This document shows, in pieces, positions 54,268 to 62,281 of a stretch of DNA of 64,000 nucleotides. A model generated the notes under the pieces. It was not told the DNA's origin, did not search any database, and saw only the letters and a list, made by a program, of their open reading frames with translations. This DNA comes from CAZYBC01 sp964645645 (GTDB lineage: Bacteria > Patescibacteriota > Microgenomatia > UBA1400 > PJMF01), in assembly GCA_964645645.1 (NCBI GenBank), contig CAZYBC010000003.1, positions 15,404 through 79,403 on the forward strand, read 5' to 3'. The first letter of the stretch is position 1, and each line of letters starts with the position of its first letter. The translations under genes and the position numbers were made by a program.

Positions 54268-54339
54268 TTTTAAGTAATATTAGTCGCGCAGATCTCTGCA
54301 GCGAAGCAAAGACAATCAAGCGACTATTATTACTTAAAA
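54268..54339. repeat. Hairpin repeat with conserved loop, inverted copy, about 20-bp arms with one mismatch
   Basis: Arms TTTTAAGTAATATTAGTCGC (54268-54287) and GCGACTATTATTACTTAAAA (54320-54339) match except for one central base. The loop (54288-54319), read on the minus strand, starts TTGATTGTCTTTGCTTCGC and ends AGAGATCTGC, the same family as 22218-22250. The right arm contains the trmB stop codon, so the element follows its gene in the same orientation as the other two copies. Confidence 0.88.
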
Positions 54340-55029
54340 CCGCCACCCCACATAATGAATTTTTTTGCCTAATTTAAGATTCTTTTTTTCAAAGCGAGTT
54401 TGTACGCTAGTTAAAAAAGGGATCCCCAAATCTTGAGCATAAATATCCTGGCTCTGATTAATCACCTGGGCACGATAAGCCGCCAATTCTGCTAAGGTAA
54501 AATCAAACAATCCTTGATTATCAGTTTTTAGCTGCACTAAACCACCGGGCTTAATAATTTGCTGATAAAGTTGTAAAAATTTCTGACCAGTTAAACGTCT
54601 TTTAGCATGGCGATCTTTAGGGTATGGATCAGGGAAAGTCAGCCAAATTTCATCTACACTTTTAGTAGGGAGATAAGCTAATAATTCTTCAATATAAATG
54701 CGCAAAAAAAGCAAGTTATCTAAATGCAAATTTAAGGCTTGTTTGGCCCCACGGTATAAACGCTCACCTTGAATATCAACGCCAATAAATTTTTTGTCAG
54801 GATTTTGCTCTGCCATTGCTACGCTATACTCACCATAGCCACAAGCTAATTCTAAAACTAAGGGTCTTGGGTCAACTAGAAATTTTTTTAACTGAGCTAA
54901 AATTTGCCAAAGTGGCGCTTGATCATCAGCCAACTTAACTGCTGAAGGATGAATTTCACCAGGCAGTCTTTGCACTACATTAGCAAAAGTATTAAGTTGG
55001 GCAAATTTTTCTAATTTGGTTTTTGGCAT
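54334..55029 (-). CDS. trmB: tRNA (guanine-N7)-methyltransferase TrmB
   Basis: 231 residues. SAM motif LVLELACGYGEYSVAMAEQNPDKKFIGVDIQGERLY, RIYIEELLAYLP, and the signature VDEIWLTFPDPYPKDRHAKRRLTGQKFL with catalytic Asp and basic residues. C-terminal VQTRFEKKNLKLGKKIHYVGW closes the fold. It forms m7G46 in tRNA variable loops. Its stop codon lies in the arm of a conserved-loop hairpin. Confidence 0.95.
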   Translation of the reverse strand: MPKTKLEKFAQLNTFANVVQRLPGEIHPSAVKLADDQAPLWQILAQLKKFLVDPRPLVLELACGYGEYSVAMAEQNPDKKFIGVDIQGERLYRGAKQALNLHLDNLLFLRIYIEELLAYLPTKSVDEIWLTFPDPYPKDRHAKRRLTGQKFLQLYQQIIKPGGLVQLKTDNQGLFDFTLAELAAYRAQVINQSQDIYAQDLGIPFLTSVQTRFEKKNLKLGKKIHYVGWRF

Positions 55030-55046
55030 TGTTAAGTTTATTCTAA

Positions 55047-55081
55047 CAAAAAAGGGGAATCATTTTGTAACGATTCCCCTT
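55047..55081 (-). terminator. Intrinsic terminator of the arrestin-like gene
   Basis: AAGGGGAATC (55052-55061) pairs with GATTCCCCTT (55072-55081). On the minus strand a T-run follows. It lies 23 nt past the stop codon at 55104. Confidence 0.87.
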
Positions 55082-55103
55082 GAATATTTTTTCTAAAACA
55101 AAA

Positions 55104-55631
55104 TTATTCTAAAGTTAATTTCATAGAATCAACTGTACCAAAAGAGCCTTTGATATTGCCAAAAACTCTAACAATGAAAGTTTTTTCTTGTTTGTTAGCC
55201 ATTGAACTTAATTTACCAATAGCGCCAAAAACACCACCCATATCTTTAAGATCATCAGCATTAGTGTTAATTAAGCTATAAGCAACATCAAAATTCACTA
55301 CTTTTTCACTACCAGCTTTCATGGTAAAACCTTCTAAAACTTTGTTGCCAACCAAATGAGTTTTGGATTTTTTAACTGGACCTTGAGCAGTACTCTTAGT
55401 TTCAGTAATGGTTTCTTCAATTTTAATTTCGATGTTATCAAGAGTAGTTTCATCTTTGCAGGTAAAGAGCAGTTTACCTTTTAAACTTTTACCTTTACTG
55501 CTAATAACTGGATCCATATCAATCTTAACTTTAGCCCCACCAATATTTAAAAGTTTTTTTGCTTTACTAACTAAATTAGCAAAAAAGCCTGGTTGAGCAT
55601 TTTTCTCTGTTTTGGTTTGATTTTCTGACAT
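55104..55631 (-). CDS. Arrestin/Spo0M-like beta-sandwich protein
   Basis: 175 residues, cytoplasmic. After a basic N-terminal segment (NLVSKAKKLLNIGGAKVKI) comes a beta-sandwich pattern: VISSKGKSLKGKLLFTC, LDNIEIKIEETITETK, KVLEGFTMKAGSEKVVNFDVAY and KTFIVRVFGNIKGSFG. This resembles arrestin-fold/Spo0M proteins that act as regulatory scaffolds. The match is by pattern only. Confidence 0.6.
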   Translation of the reverse strand: MSENQTKTEKNAQPGFFANLVSKAKKLLNIGGAKVKIDMDPVISSKGKSLKGKLLFTCKDETTLDNIEIKIEETITETKSTAQGPVKKSKTHLVGNKVLEGFTMKAGSEKVVNFDVAYSLINTNADDLKDMGGVFGAIGKLSSMANKQEKTFIVRVFGNIKGSFGTVDSMKLTLE

Positions 55632-55930
55632 TTTTGACCTTTCTTAGTCTGATATTAAGTAGATTTATTCTAATCATAGCTAACTGATTTTCCAAGAGGG
55701 AAATGAAGAGAAAACTAGATAAGTTATCAAAAAAAAATTTATCAGCGTTAAGCAAGCATAGCAATTTGTTGAAAATTTTTTAACATTAAACTAGCATTGC
55801 TGTTTGTAAAAATTTTTTTTGGATTGGAAAAATTTAACTGGCTAAAATAAAACTTTTTTTGCTTAATCCCAGAGATAAACAAACAAATTAATCTGCGGCT
55901 TAACCACAGACTCAACTCACTGAAGTGGAT
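55632..55930. other. Non-coding region upstream of the arrestin-like gene
   Basis: About 300 AT-rich bases. No ORF, RNA gene or clear repeat is seen beyond weak TTTTTTT tracts and a possible -10-like TATTAAGT-type stretch near 55650. Confidence 0.3.
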
Positions 55931-55964
55931 AAAAAAAAGGCGGCAAACTATAAAGCTTGCCGCC
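55931..55964 (-). terminator. Intrinsic terminator of the small membrane protein gene
   Basis: GGCGGCAA (55939-55946) pairs with TTGCCGCC (55957-55964). On the minus strand the stem is followed by eight T. It lies 17 nt beyond the stop codon at 55982. Confidence 0.88.
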
Positions 55965-55981
55965 AGAGAGAAAAGAGAGCA

Positions 55982-56170
55982 CTAGGGCTTTTGAAAAATC
56001 TTTTCCCAGTTAAACACCAAAAAAATCATGAAGGGGATGAATCCCCAGTTAAGGCCATTCTGCACCCATGCTGGTGCAGACATCGCCGAAAAACACATGC
56101 CGAAAAATCCGGCAAAAATCAATCCAATCACAGCCCCGACAACCAATTTTACCCAAAACATACTACGCAT
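55982..56170 (-). CDS. 62-residue two-helix membrane protein
   Basis: From ATG 56170 the protein is MRSMFWVKLVVGAVIGLIFAGFF followed by a polar turn with Ser/Pro/Trp and a second helix LNWGFIPFMIFLVFNW, ending in basic residues. A strong GGAGG lies 7 nt before this ATG, which therefore is preferred over an upstream in-frame ATG at 56239. A terminator follows directly. It is similar in layout to the 27321 gene: two helices, strong ribosome site, own terminator. No family recognised. Confidence 0.75.
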   Translation of the reverse strand: MRSMFWVKLVVGAVIGLIFAGFFGMCFSAMSAPAWVQNGLNWGFIPFMIFLVFNWEKIFQKP

Positions 56171-56546
56171 CTCAAACCTCCACCCCTTACCGTGTTTTAT
56201 TCTCGTTTGTCCCAAGAATAGGTAAGGGATATCAAGCAAGTTTTTACACTTAACTGATATCCCTCACTTATTTCTCAGGATTTTTTTAGTTTCTCTTTTT
56301 CAAAGAACTTTGTTGAAATTAAAAAATGCCAGCTCTTGGCATAACTAATTTCGACAAATATGTATTAATTATATCAAAAAATATCCTTTTTGTAAAATTA
56401 TAGGCCAATGGTGCATTTCGTTTGCGAACTCAGGCCTCAGGACTTAGAAACTCAAAAACAGGTATTACTAAAAAATACTTTTCCAAATAACTAAAAAAAC
56501 TTCTAAGCTTTAAAAATAAAGCATTTATAGAGTAAAATAGCGTTTA
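56171..56546. other. 375-bp intergenic region with inverted repeats
   Basis: AGGGATATC (56225-56233) and GATATCCCT (56256-56264) form a 9-bp inverted repeat, and CCTTACC/GGTAAGG (56185-56191, 56221-56227) a second one, in the leader of the small membrane protein. They could switch the leader between two folds. No ORF is supported. A TAAAAT box for the next gene lies at 56533. Confidence 0.45.
56533..56546 (+). promoter_or_regulatory. -10 box TAAAAT, leaderless start
   Basis: TAAAAT (56533-56538) is followed by AGCGTTTA and ATG 56547. Confidence 0.55.
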
Positions 56547-57452
56547 ATGAAAACTTATTTTGCACCTCACTGGCCTGATTATCAATTGCTGGATAGTGGC
56601 AAGCAACAACGCTTAGAAAAATTTGGTCCCTATTTAATTGTTAAACCAGACCCCATGGCTAATTGGCAACCCCAGTTGAGCCCAGCCGAGTGGAACAAAG
56701 CAACCGCAATTTTTTCTGGTAAACCAGGGCAAACAGATTTAACTTGGCAAATTAAAAACCAGCCAGCAAATTCTCAAATTACCATTGATAATTTAACTAA
56801 CCAAGGCTGGCCTTTAAGTTTTGGTTCAATTAAATTTTATGCTCGCTTAACTCCTTATAAACACGTGGGTTTTTTTCCTGAGCAAGCTTTTCACTGGCAA
56901 TGGTTAGAACAATTAGTCAAAACCCACCAATCCTCTAAACCGCTTAAAGCGCTTAATTTATTTGCTTATACTGGAGTAAGCTCTTTAGTTTTAGCATCAT
57001 TAGGAGTGAAAGTGACTCACGTGGATTCTTCTTACCCAGCCATTGCGTGGGCTAAAAAAAACCAAGAGCTGTCTAACTTACCACCAGACTCTATCCGCTG
57101 GATTAGAGAAGATGCACTAAAATTTGTGCAAAGGGAAGTTAAACGTGGCAATCAATACCACATTATTTTGTTGGATCCACCTGGTTTTGGGCATGGACCT
57201 CACAAAGAAAAATGGAGTTTTAATCAGCATTTTCCGCTTTTGCTTAAAGCCTGCCGACAAATCTTAGCTCCGGATGCCCTGGCTTTGCTGGTTAATGCTT
57301 ATACTCAATCATCTTCTATTTTAAGTAAAACTTTTTTACAAACAATGGCCGATCTACCAGGTAATATCACTTTAGGTAAATTAGCCATCGCCAATAAAAC
57401 AAAGATCGATAATGTTCTCACAACTGGTATTTTTGCTCGCTGGGAAAAATAA
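56547..57452 (+). CDS. RlmI/RlmK-like class I SAM rRNA methyltransferase
   Basis: 301 residues. An N-terminal beta-rich domain (about 1-110) is followed by a Rossmann core: ALNLFAYTGVSSLVLASLGVKVTHVDSSYPAIAWAKKNQELSNL (motifs I-II), WIREDALKFVQRE (III) and IILLDPPGFGHG (IV, DPPG). This matches the C-terminal part of RlmI/RlmK 23S rRNA m5C/m7G enzymes but lacks a PUA domain. The target RNA is not certain. It ends 7 nt from the convergent fusion gene. Confidence 0.85.
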   Translation: MKTYFAPHWPDYQLLDSGKQQRLEKFGPYLIVKPDPMANWQPQLSPAEWNKATAIFSGKPGQTDLTWQIKNQPANSQITIDNLTNQGWPLSFGSIKFYARLTPYKHVGFFPEQAFHWQWLEQLVKTHQSSKPLKALNLFAYTGVSSLVLASLGVKVTHVDSSYPAIAWAKKNQELSNLPPDSIRWIREDALKFVQREVKRGNQYHIILLDPPGFGHGPHKEKWSFNQHFPLLLKACRQILAPDALALLVNAYTQSSSILSKTFLQTMADLPGNITLGKLAIANKTKIDNVLTTGIFARWEK

Positions 57453-57459
57453 ACTAAGT

Positions 57460-60400
57460 TTATAGCGTTAAAACAAAGCCAATTTGCGCTAGATTAACCA
57501 CTACCGTTGCTTTTTTTTCCAATTCAGGCAGATATTCCGCAAAAACCTGTCGCACTTGACCAATTAAGACAGCTTGCTTGGCTGGCTCAACTGGATTAGC
57601 TTGGTTTTGCCAAACGTAATTCATGTAATCAATAAATTGTTCTTGATAAAGTTTTACTGACTCCACTAATTTAGGCCCATCGAGGTGCATACCGCATTCA
57701 TAATTTTCATCACCACGGCATTCTGCCCGATTTTTTCCTGGCTTAGTACATTGTTCACAGCCAACACTGGCATGAGTTTCTTTTAAGCCATGTTCTGGCA
57801 AATGGTAGACAGCTGCCAACCGTTGTTTTTCGGCATCCATGTACTCTTTAGTCGCTGCTATCCAAGGATGGACGTGTAATTGGCCATCTTTAAGTTTTAA
57901 AACTTGATTACCCGCACGACCGCGCAAAGAGCTAAGCATCACTGGAGGACTATCTAGATCTAGAGTCCATTCTGCCAAGGCTAAAACTTTTCTTAACCCA
58001 CAACACATTTTATTAAAAACCTGTTTATTAGTAGCTATTTCTTCTTGATCAGCTGAATCAGGCCAAAATTCATATTGGCTTTGGGGAAAACTGAAAATCG
58101 CTTCTAATTTTTCTACTAATGGTGATTTGACTTTAATGATATCTAAATTTAAAACTTCAGCAACTTGATCTAAATAAGCTAAAACTTCTGGGAAATGATT
58201 GCCTGTATCTCCAAAAACAACTGGCACTTTAAGCTCAGTTTTTTGGCTAATTTCCGCAATCGCTGATAAAGCAAAACCACTATTAGGTTGCGCGGAGGTC
58301 ATTAAATAAACGTTGCCTGGATCAAGCTTCACTGCCCAATCTAGAATTTCTTGAGGATTAAATTGGCCCATAAATTGATTGAGTTTTTCTAATTCATCAA
58401 GAGGCAAGGCCATAATGTCGGTTTTGGTATAAATTTTACCAAAACTTTGTAGCATTTTTTTCTCAACTGAGTTGTGGTAAAGTTGTCTTTCCATTTCTCT
58501 AAAATTGCTGACCGTTTCCATTAAACGCCGACAGTTTTCTTGCCAAAGCTGAGTAATCATAAGTAGTTTATATTCCACGTCTAATAAACGATGAGAAACT
58601 TGAAAGCCATCTCTGTTTTCAATTAAACTTTCTGCTAAAATTTCTTTGCGTTTCATTAAAAGCTCAGTGATTAATTGCACTAACTCAATTTTTGGCCCAA
58701 AACGTAACATCGAAGGATGTTTTTTGCCTTTGTTAACAGCAACTCTGAGATTACCAGCTTCATCAGCTTCTGATTCCGCAGTAATATCAATAAAAGGGTT
58801 ACCTGTAAAAATTTTGCTATCATTAAACTGTAATTGTCCGTTTTTTAAGCTTGTGCCAGCTCTTAATAAAGCTCTGATTCTCTTTAATTCAGTATCGCTA
58901 AAAGCTTTACCATCTGTACCTTTAATTAAAAATGATAAAGTCATAGATGGGACTAAATCTGGATTATTATCATCCATTAATTTAATTTGTTGCTGTTTAG
59001 CTAATTGCTTTCTAGTTAAAGAACGCAACCAATCAATACCTGCTTGTAAATAACCTTCTGGGAGATGATGAAATTCATTATATTTTTTGGCTACTCCTAA
59101 TTCTTTAGCCAAAACATTAAAGTTAACAGCTAAATCATCAGCTAAACCGGCTTCTTGTAATTTGGCTACTAATAATTTTTCCAAATCATCTGGCAAAAAA
59201 CCAATGCCAAAGTAACGATAAAGTAAAGTTAATTCTTCTTGGCTAGCATATTGAATTTTATCTCTTAAAATAGCTATAGCTTGATCAGTATAGTAAAAAA
59301 CTCCACCCAATTTTAAACCGCCAATTGCTTTGGAAAACGTGCTCATTAAAACCGCAGAAATATTATTTTGTTCACAAGTTTCTAAAATTCTTTCTGGATT
59401 AACTAACCATCTTTCTTGAGCCACATCTAATACAAGCATAATTTGGCCTTGACGCTCCAAAAATTGAGCGACAATTTCTTTTTGGGCTGAAGTAAGTTGC
59501 TCGCTGGCTAAAAGTTTTTCCAAATTAAAATAGCTAATTAAAGTTTCAATATCTTTATAAATCAAACCACCTTTGGGCGGAATCGCAATCACATGAGAAT
59601 AAACTGGGGCGGGTAAACCTTCCGGTATCTCTAATTTTAAACATCGTTCTAAACCTTTGACTAAGGTATCTAAATGTAATCTGGAAAATTCTGCAAAAGA
59701 TAAAGCTTCACCATCTTTTTTACGATAGGGGATAGTATTTAATTCCAAATGAGGGGTTGTGTTTTTTACTCCATCCTGATTAGCATATTCAGCTAAACCT
59801 CCTCCTAAGGCTGTCCCTTCTGCCGCATCTTTAACTGTACTGCCAGCCTCTACCACTTGGCCCATTACCCCAATTGCTAAACCGCCTGCAAAACCAGCCG
59901 GATAAACCCCATGCGTGCCAGAAATAGCAAAAGATTGAGCAAAACTACGACCATTTTGACGATATAAAGCAGTTTCATCTCTTAATACATCAAACAAAAA
60001 CTTGGCAGCTTGTTTTCTTTGTTGAGGATTTTCTAATCTCTCTAAACGCATGGATAACTGCAACCAAGCTAAAGTATTTTTAAAAACTTGACTATTAAGA
60101 TTAAGTGAATTGCCAGTTGTTGAATCCACGCCTAAAAGCAAAGGAATTAAGTTGTCTAAAAATTTTTGATGTTTTTCTCTAATTTTTTGCAAACATTGCA
60201 CCTGTTGTTCATTTAAAGGTTGATTATGATCAAAATGAGCAAAAATAGCAGGAAAAGTAAGTTGGGCTAAATTTAGTAAAATTGCTTCTTCTTTTTCTTT
60301 AGTTAAAAAATTACCTTGAGTTAAACCATCCACATATGGATCAGATCCTGTCGGCAAAACCTTGGCTAAAGCTTGTCTTAATGCTTTTGCTTCTTTGCTA

Positions 60401-60834
60401 AGAGAGTCTGGCAATCCTCCTGGTAATTCTGGTTTTTCTTGACCAGCTTGAATTTGAGCTTCTAGCTCAACCCAAGAACGAGGCGTATTTCTGGTATCAA
60501 CACCTTGATCTAAACATTTAGTCCAGGTTTGTAAAACTTCTTGCCTTAAGTCTGGGGATAAGGTTTCTAGTTGTTCTGCTAAAACTGACTCTGCTAAATT
60601 AGCTCTGGGTAAAAAAATGCCTACCTCCGCTAATTTAGTTTCTAAAATTTTAATCAATTCTCGCTCAGAATGGGGTTTTTGATCTTCTGGCAAATTTCCA
60701 AGCTCATTCAGAAAAAGTTTAGCAGCGATAATTGGATTAAGTGCTCCTATATCCCAAAGACTAGCTAAGTTGTTAGGTAAATGTCCTGGTTCAAAATCAA
60801 TAGAATTATTAGGTTGAGTTTCAAGTTGATGCAT
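57460..60834 (-). CDS. Fusion of a PLP fold-type I enzyme and a [4Fe-4S] PAPS/APS-reductase-like domain
   Basis: 1124 residues from ATG 60834 (a TTG at 60846 is an alternative). An N-terminal helical part (about 1-290) of no known family is followed by a PLP-enzyme core (about 300-720): SGTHGVYPAGFAGGLAIG, IMLVLDVAQERWLVNP and STFSKAIGGLKLGGVFYYT with the probable PLP lysine Lys502. A helical linker leads to a CysH-like domain (about 850-1110): PVVFGDTGNHFPEVL, CCGLRKVLALAEW with Cys944/945, LSSLRGRAGNQ, CEQC with Cys1026/1029 and ECGMH with Cys1047. The CC...CxxC pattern is that of [4Fe-4S] APS reductases. Such a fusion is not one I know. A sulfur-transfer or sulfur-incorporation role is inferred only from the domain pair. 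Confidence 0.75.
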   Translation of the reverse strand: MHQLETQPNNSIDFEPGHLPNNLASLWDIGALNPIIAAKLFLNELGNLPEDQKPHSERELIKILETKLAEVGIFLPRANLAESVLAEQLETLSPDLRQEVLQTWTKCLDQGVDTRNTPRSWVELEAQIQAGQEKPELPGGLPDSLSKEAKALRQALAKVLPTGSDPYVDGLTQGNFLTKEKEEAILLNLAQLTFPAIFAHFDHNQPLNEQQVQCLQKIREKHQKFLDNLIPLLLGVDSTTGNSLNLNSQVFKNTLAWLQLSMRLERLENPQQRKQAAKFLFDVLRDETALYRQNGRSFAQSFAISGTHGVYPAGFAGGLAIGVMGQVVEAGSTVKDAAEGTALGGGLAEYANQDGVKNTTPHLELNTIPYRKKDGEALSFAEFSRLHLDTLVKGLERCLKLEIPEGLPAPVYSHVIAIPPKGGLIYKDIETLISYFNLEKLLASEQLTSAQKEIVAQFLERQGQIMLVLDVAQERWLVNPERILETCEQNNISAVLMSTFSKAIGGLKLGGVFYYTDQAIAILRDKIQYASQEELTLLYRYFGIGFLPDDLEKLLVAKLQEAGLADDLAVNFNVLAKELGVAKKYNEFHHLPEGYLQAGIDWLRSLTRKQLAKQQQIKLMDDNNPDLVPSMTLSFLIKGTDGKAFSDTELKRIRALLRAGTSLKNGQLQFNDSKIFTGNPFIDITAESEADEAGNLRVAVNKGKKHPSMLRFGPKIELVQLITELLMKRKEILAESLIENRDGFQVSHRLLDVEYKLLMITQLWQENCRRLMETVSNFREMERQLYHNSVEKKMLQSFGKIYTKTDIMALPLDELEKLNQFMGQFNPQEILDWAVKLDPGNVYLMTSAQPNSGFALSAIAEISQKTELKVPVVFGDTGNHFPEVLAYLDQVAEVLNLDIIKVKSPLVEKLEAIFSFPQSQYEFWPDSADQEEIATNKQVFNKMCCGLRKVLALAEWTLDLDSPPVMLSSLRGRAGNQVLKLKDGQLHVHPWIAATKEYMDAEKQRLAAVYHLPEHGLKETHASVGCEQCTKPGKNRAECRGDENYECGMHLDGPKLVESVKLYQEQFIDYMNYVWQNQANPVEPAKQAVLIGQVRQVFAEYLPELEKKATVVVNLAQIGFVLTL

Positions 60835-61031
60835 AGACTTTTTCAATATTTTAAATTATATATTGAGTCTTTAATAGTTACTTAAAGTTTATAGTTATTG
60901 GTTAATTTTCACTAAACCAAATAGAGTAAGTAATAAATATGTATAAAAAAAGATATTCTATGCGTATTATAGGACTTTGTCAAGGTTAAACCAGGTTTAT
61001 TTTTTATTTTAAGTTATAATTAATCAGATCT

Positions 61032-62156
61032 ATGAACCTTTATCTCCATTTTCCCTTTTGCCAACAAAAATGTTTTTATTGTGATTTTTATTCATTGAGT
61101 GGCCAAGAAGCCTTAATTGATAATTATTGTCAAAGTTTAATCAAAGAAATCTTAATTTATGCTCAGCAATTTCCTCAGCTTAAAATTGACACTATTTATT
61201 TAGGCGGAGGCACACCTTCTTTAATTCCAGTTAAAAATTTAGCGGAAATTCTAGCTTGTCTTAAACAAAACTTTAACATTGACCCTAAAGCCGAAATTTC
61301 TATTGAGGCTAATCCTGATTCTTTAAGCCAAGAAAAATTACAAGCATATCTACAAATGGGCATTAACCGCTTAAGCCTTGGCGTGCAGGCTTGGCAAAAC
61401 TCGCTACTTAAAAAAATTGGCCGAACTTATCAAATAGAAACTTTTTTGCAAGCCTACCACTGGGCAAGGGAAGCGGGTTTAAGCAATATTAATTTAGATC
61501 TAATTTTTGCTTTACCCACGCAAACCTTAACTCAATGGCAAGAAAGTTTAGAAAACGTGATTGCCCTAAAACCAGAACACATTGCTTGTTATAGTTTGGA
61601 ATGGGATAACCATTCCATTTTTGCCCAACAATTAAAAAATGGCAAAATTGTCATGAATACTGATGAATTAGACAGACAGATGTATCAGCTAGCTTGTAAT
61701 TTACTCAGCAAAGCTGGCTATCAGCAATATGAAATCTCCAACTTTGCTCTGCCTAGATTGGCCTGCCAGCATAATTTAGATTTTTGGCACAGCAAAGATT
61801 ATTTAGGTTTAGGCGCAGGAGCGACCTCTTTAATTAATTCGCAAACTTGGCAAAATACCAAAAATCTAAAAACATACTGTAACACATTAGCCAAAAATCA
61901 ATTAACTAAAGAAAAAATTCATACTTTTAACCAAGAAGAATTAATAACTAATTTTATAATGTTAGCTTTAAGGACCAAGCAAGGTCTTAATACTAAAATT
62001 TTTCAACAAAAATTTGGTCTGGATTTTGAGCAATTACAGCAAAAACAAGTTAACAAATTATTACAACAACAATTGTTGCAAAAAAATAATCATTTCATTT
62101 CTTTAACTAAAAGGGGAGAAAATGTGCTTAATCAGGTGGTTTTAGAGTTAGTATAA
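61032..62156 (+). CDS. hemW: HemW-like radical SAM protein (coproporphyrinogen III oxidase-like)
   Basis: 374 residues. MNLYLHFPFCQQKCFYCDFYS holds the CX3CX2C triad (Cys10, 14 and 17). DTIYLGGGTPSLIP, ISIEANPDSL, RLSLGVQAW and NLDLIFALPTQTLTQWQ are HemW signatures. The C-terminal HemN domain has KDYLGLGAGATS and LRTKQGLN. HemW binds haem as a chaperone and lacks coproporphyrinogen oxidase activity. No other haem genes are seen in the window. TATAAT lies 11 nt before ATG. Confidence 0.9.
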   Translation: MNLYLHFPFCQQKCFYCDFYSLSGQEALIDNYCQSLIKEILIYAQQFPQLKIDTIYLGGGTPSLIPVKNLAEILACLKQNFNIDPKAEISIEANPDSLSQEKLQAYLQMGINRLSLGVQAWQNSLLKKIGRTYQIETFLQAYHWAREAGLSNINLDLIFALPTQTLTQWQESLENVIALKPEHIACYSLEWDNHSIFAQQLKNGKIVMNTDELDRQMYQLACNLLSKAGYQQYEISNFALPRLACQHNLDFWHSKDYLGLGAGATSLINSQTWQNTKNLKTYCNTLAKNQLTKEKIHTFNQEELITNFIMLALRTKQGLNTKIFQQKFGLDFEQLQQKQVNKLLQQQLLQKNNHFISLTKRGENVLNQVVLELV

Positions 62157-62281
62157 AAAACCAAGGTAGACTTTGTGAAAAAAATTTCACTCTTTCGGCA
62201 ACATTATTTAGCTAGCAATGCGAGAAAAAAACAAAACTAGAAAACTAAATCAAGGTGGGGCATAATGAAAAGCATAATCAA

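Noticed and set aside
55925..56253. Three plus-strand ORFs of 61-98 codons
   Set aside because: They overlap the minus-strand small membrane gene and its terminator, which have clear start and stop signals.
58646..59053. 135-codon plus-strand ORF
   Set aside because: Antisense shadow of the fusion gene.
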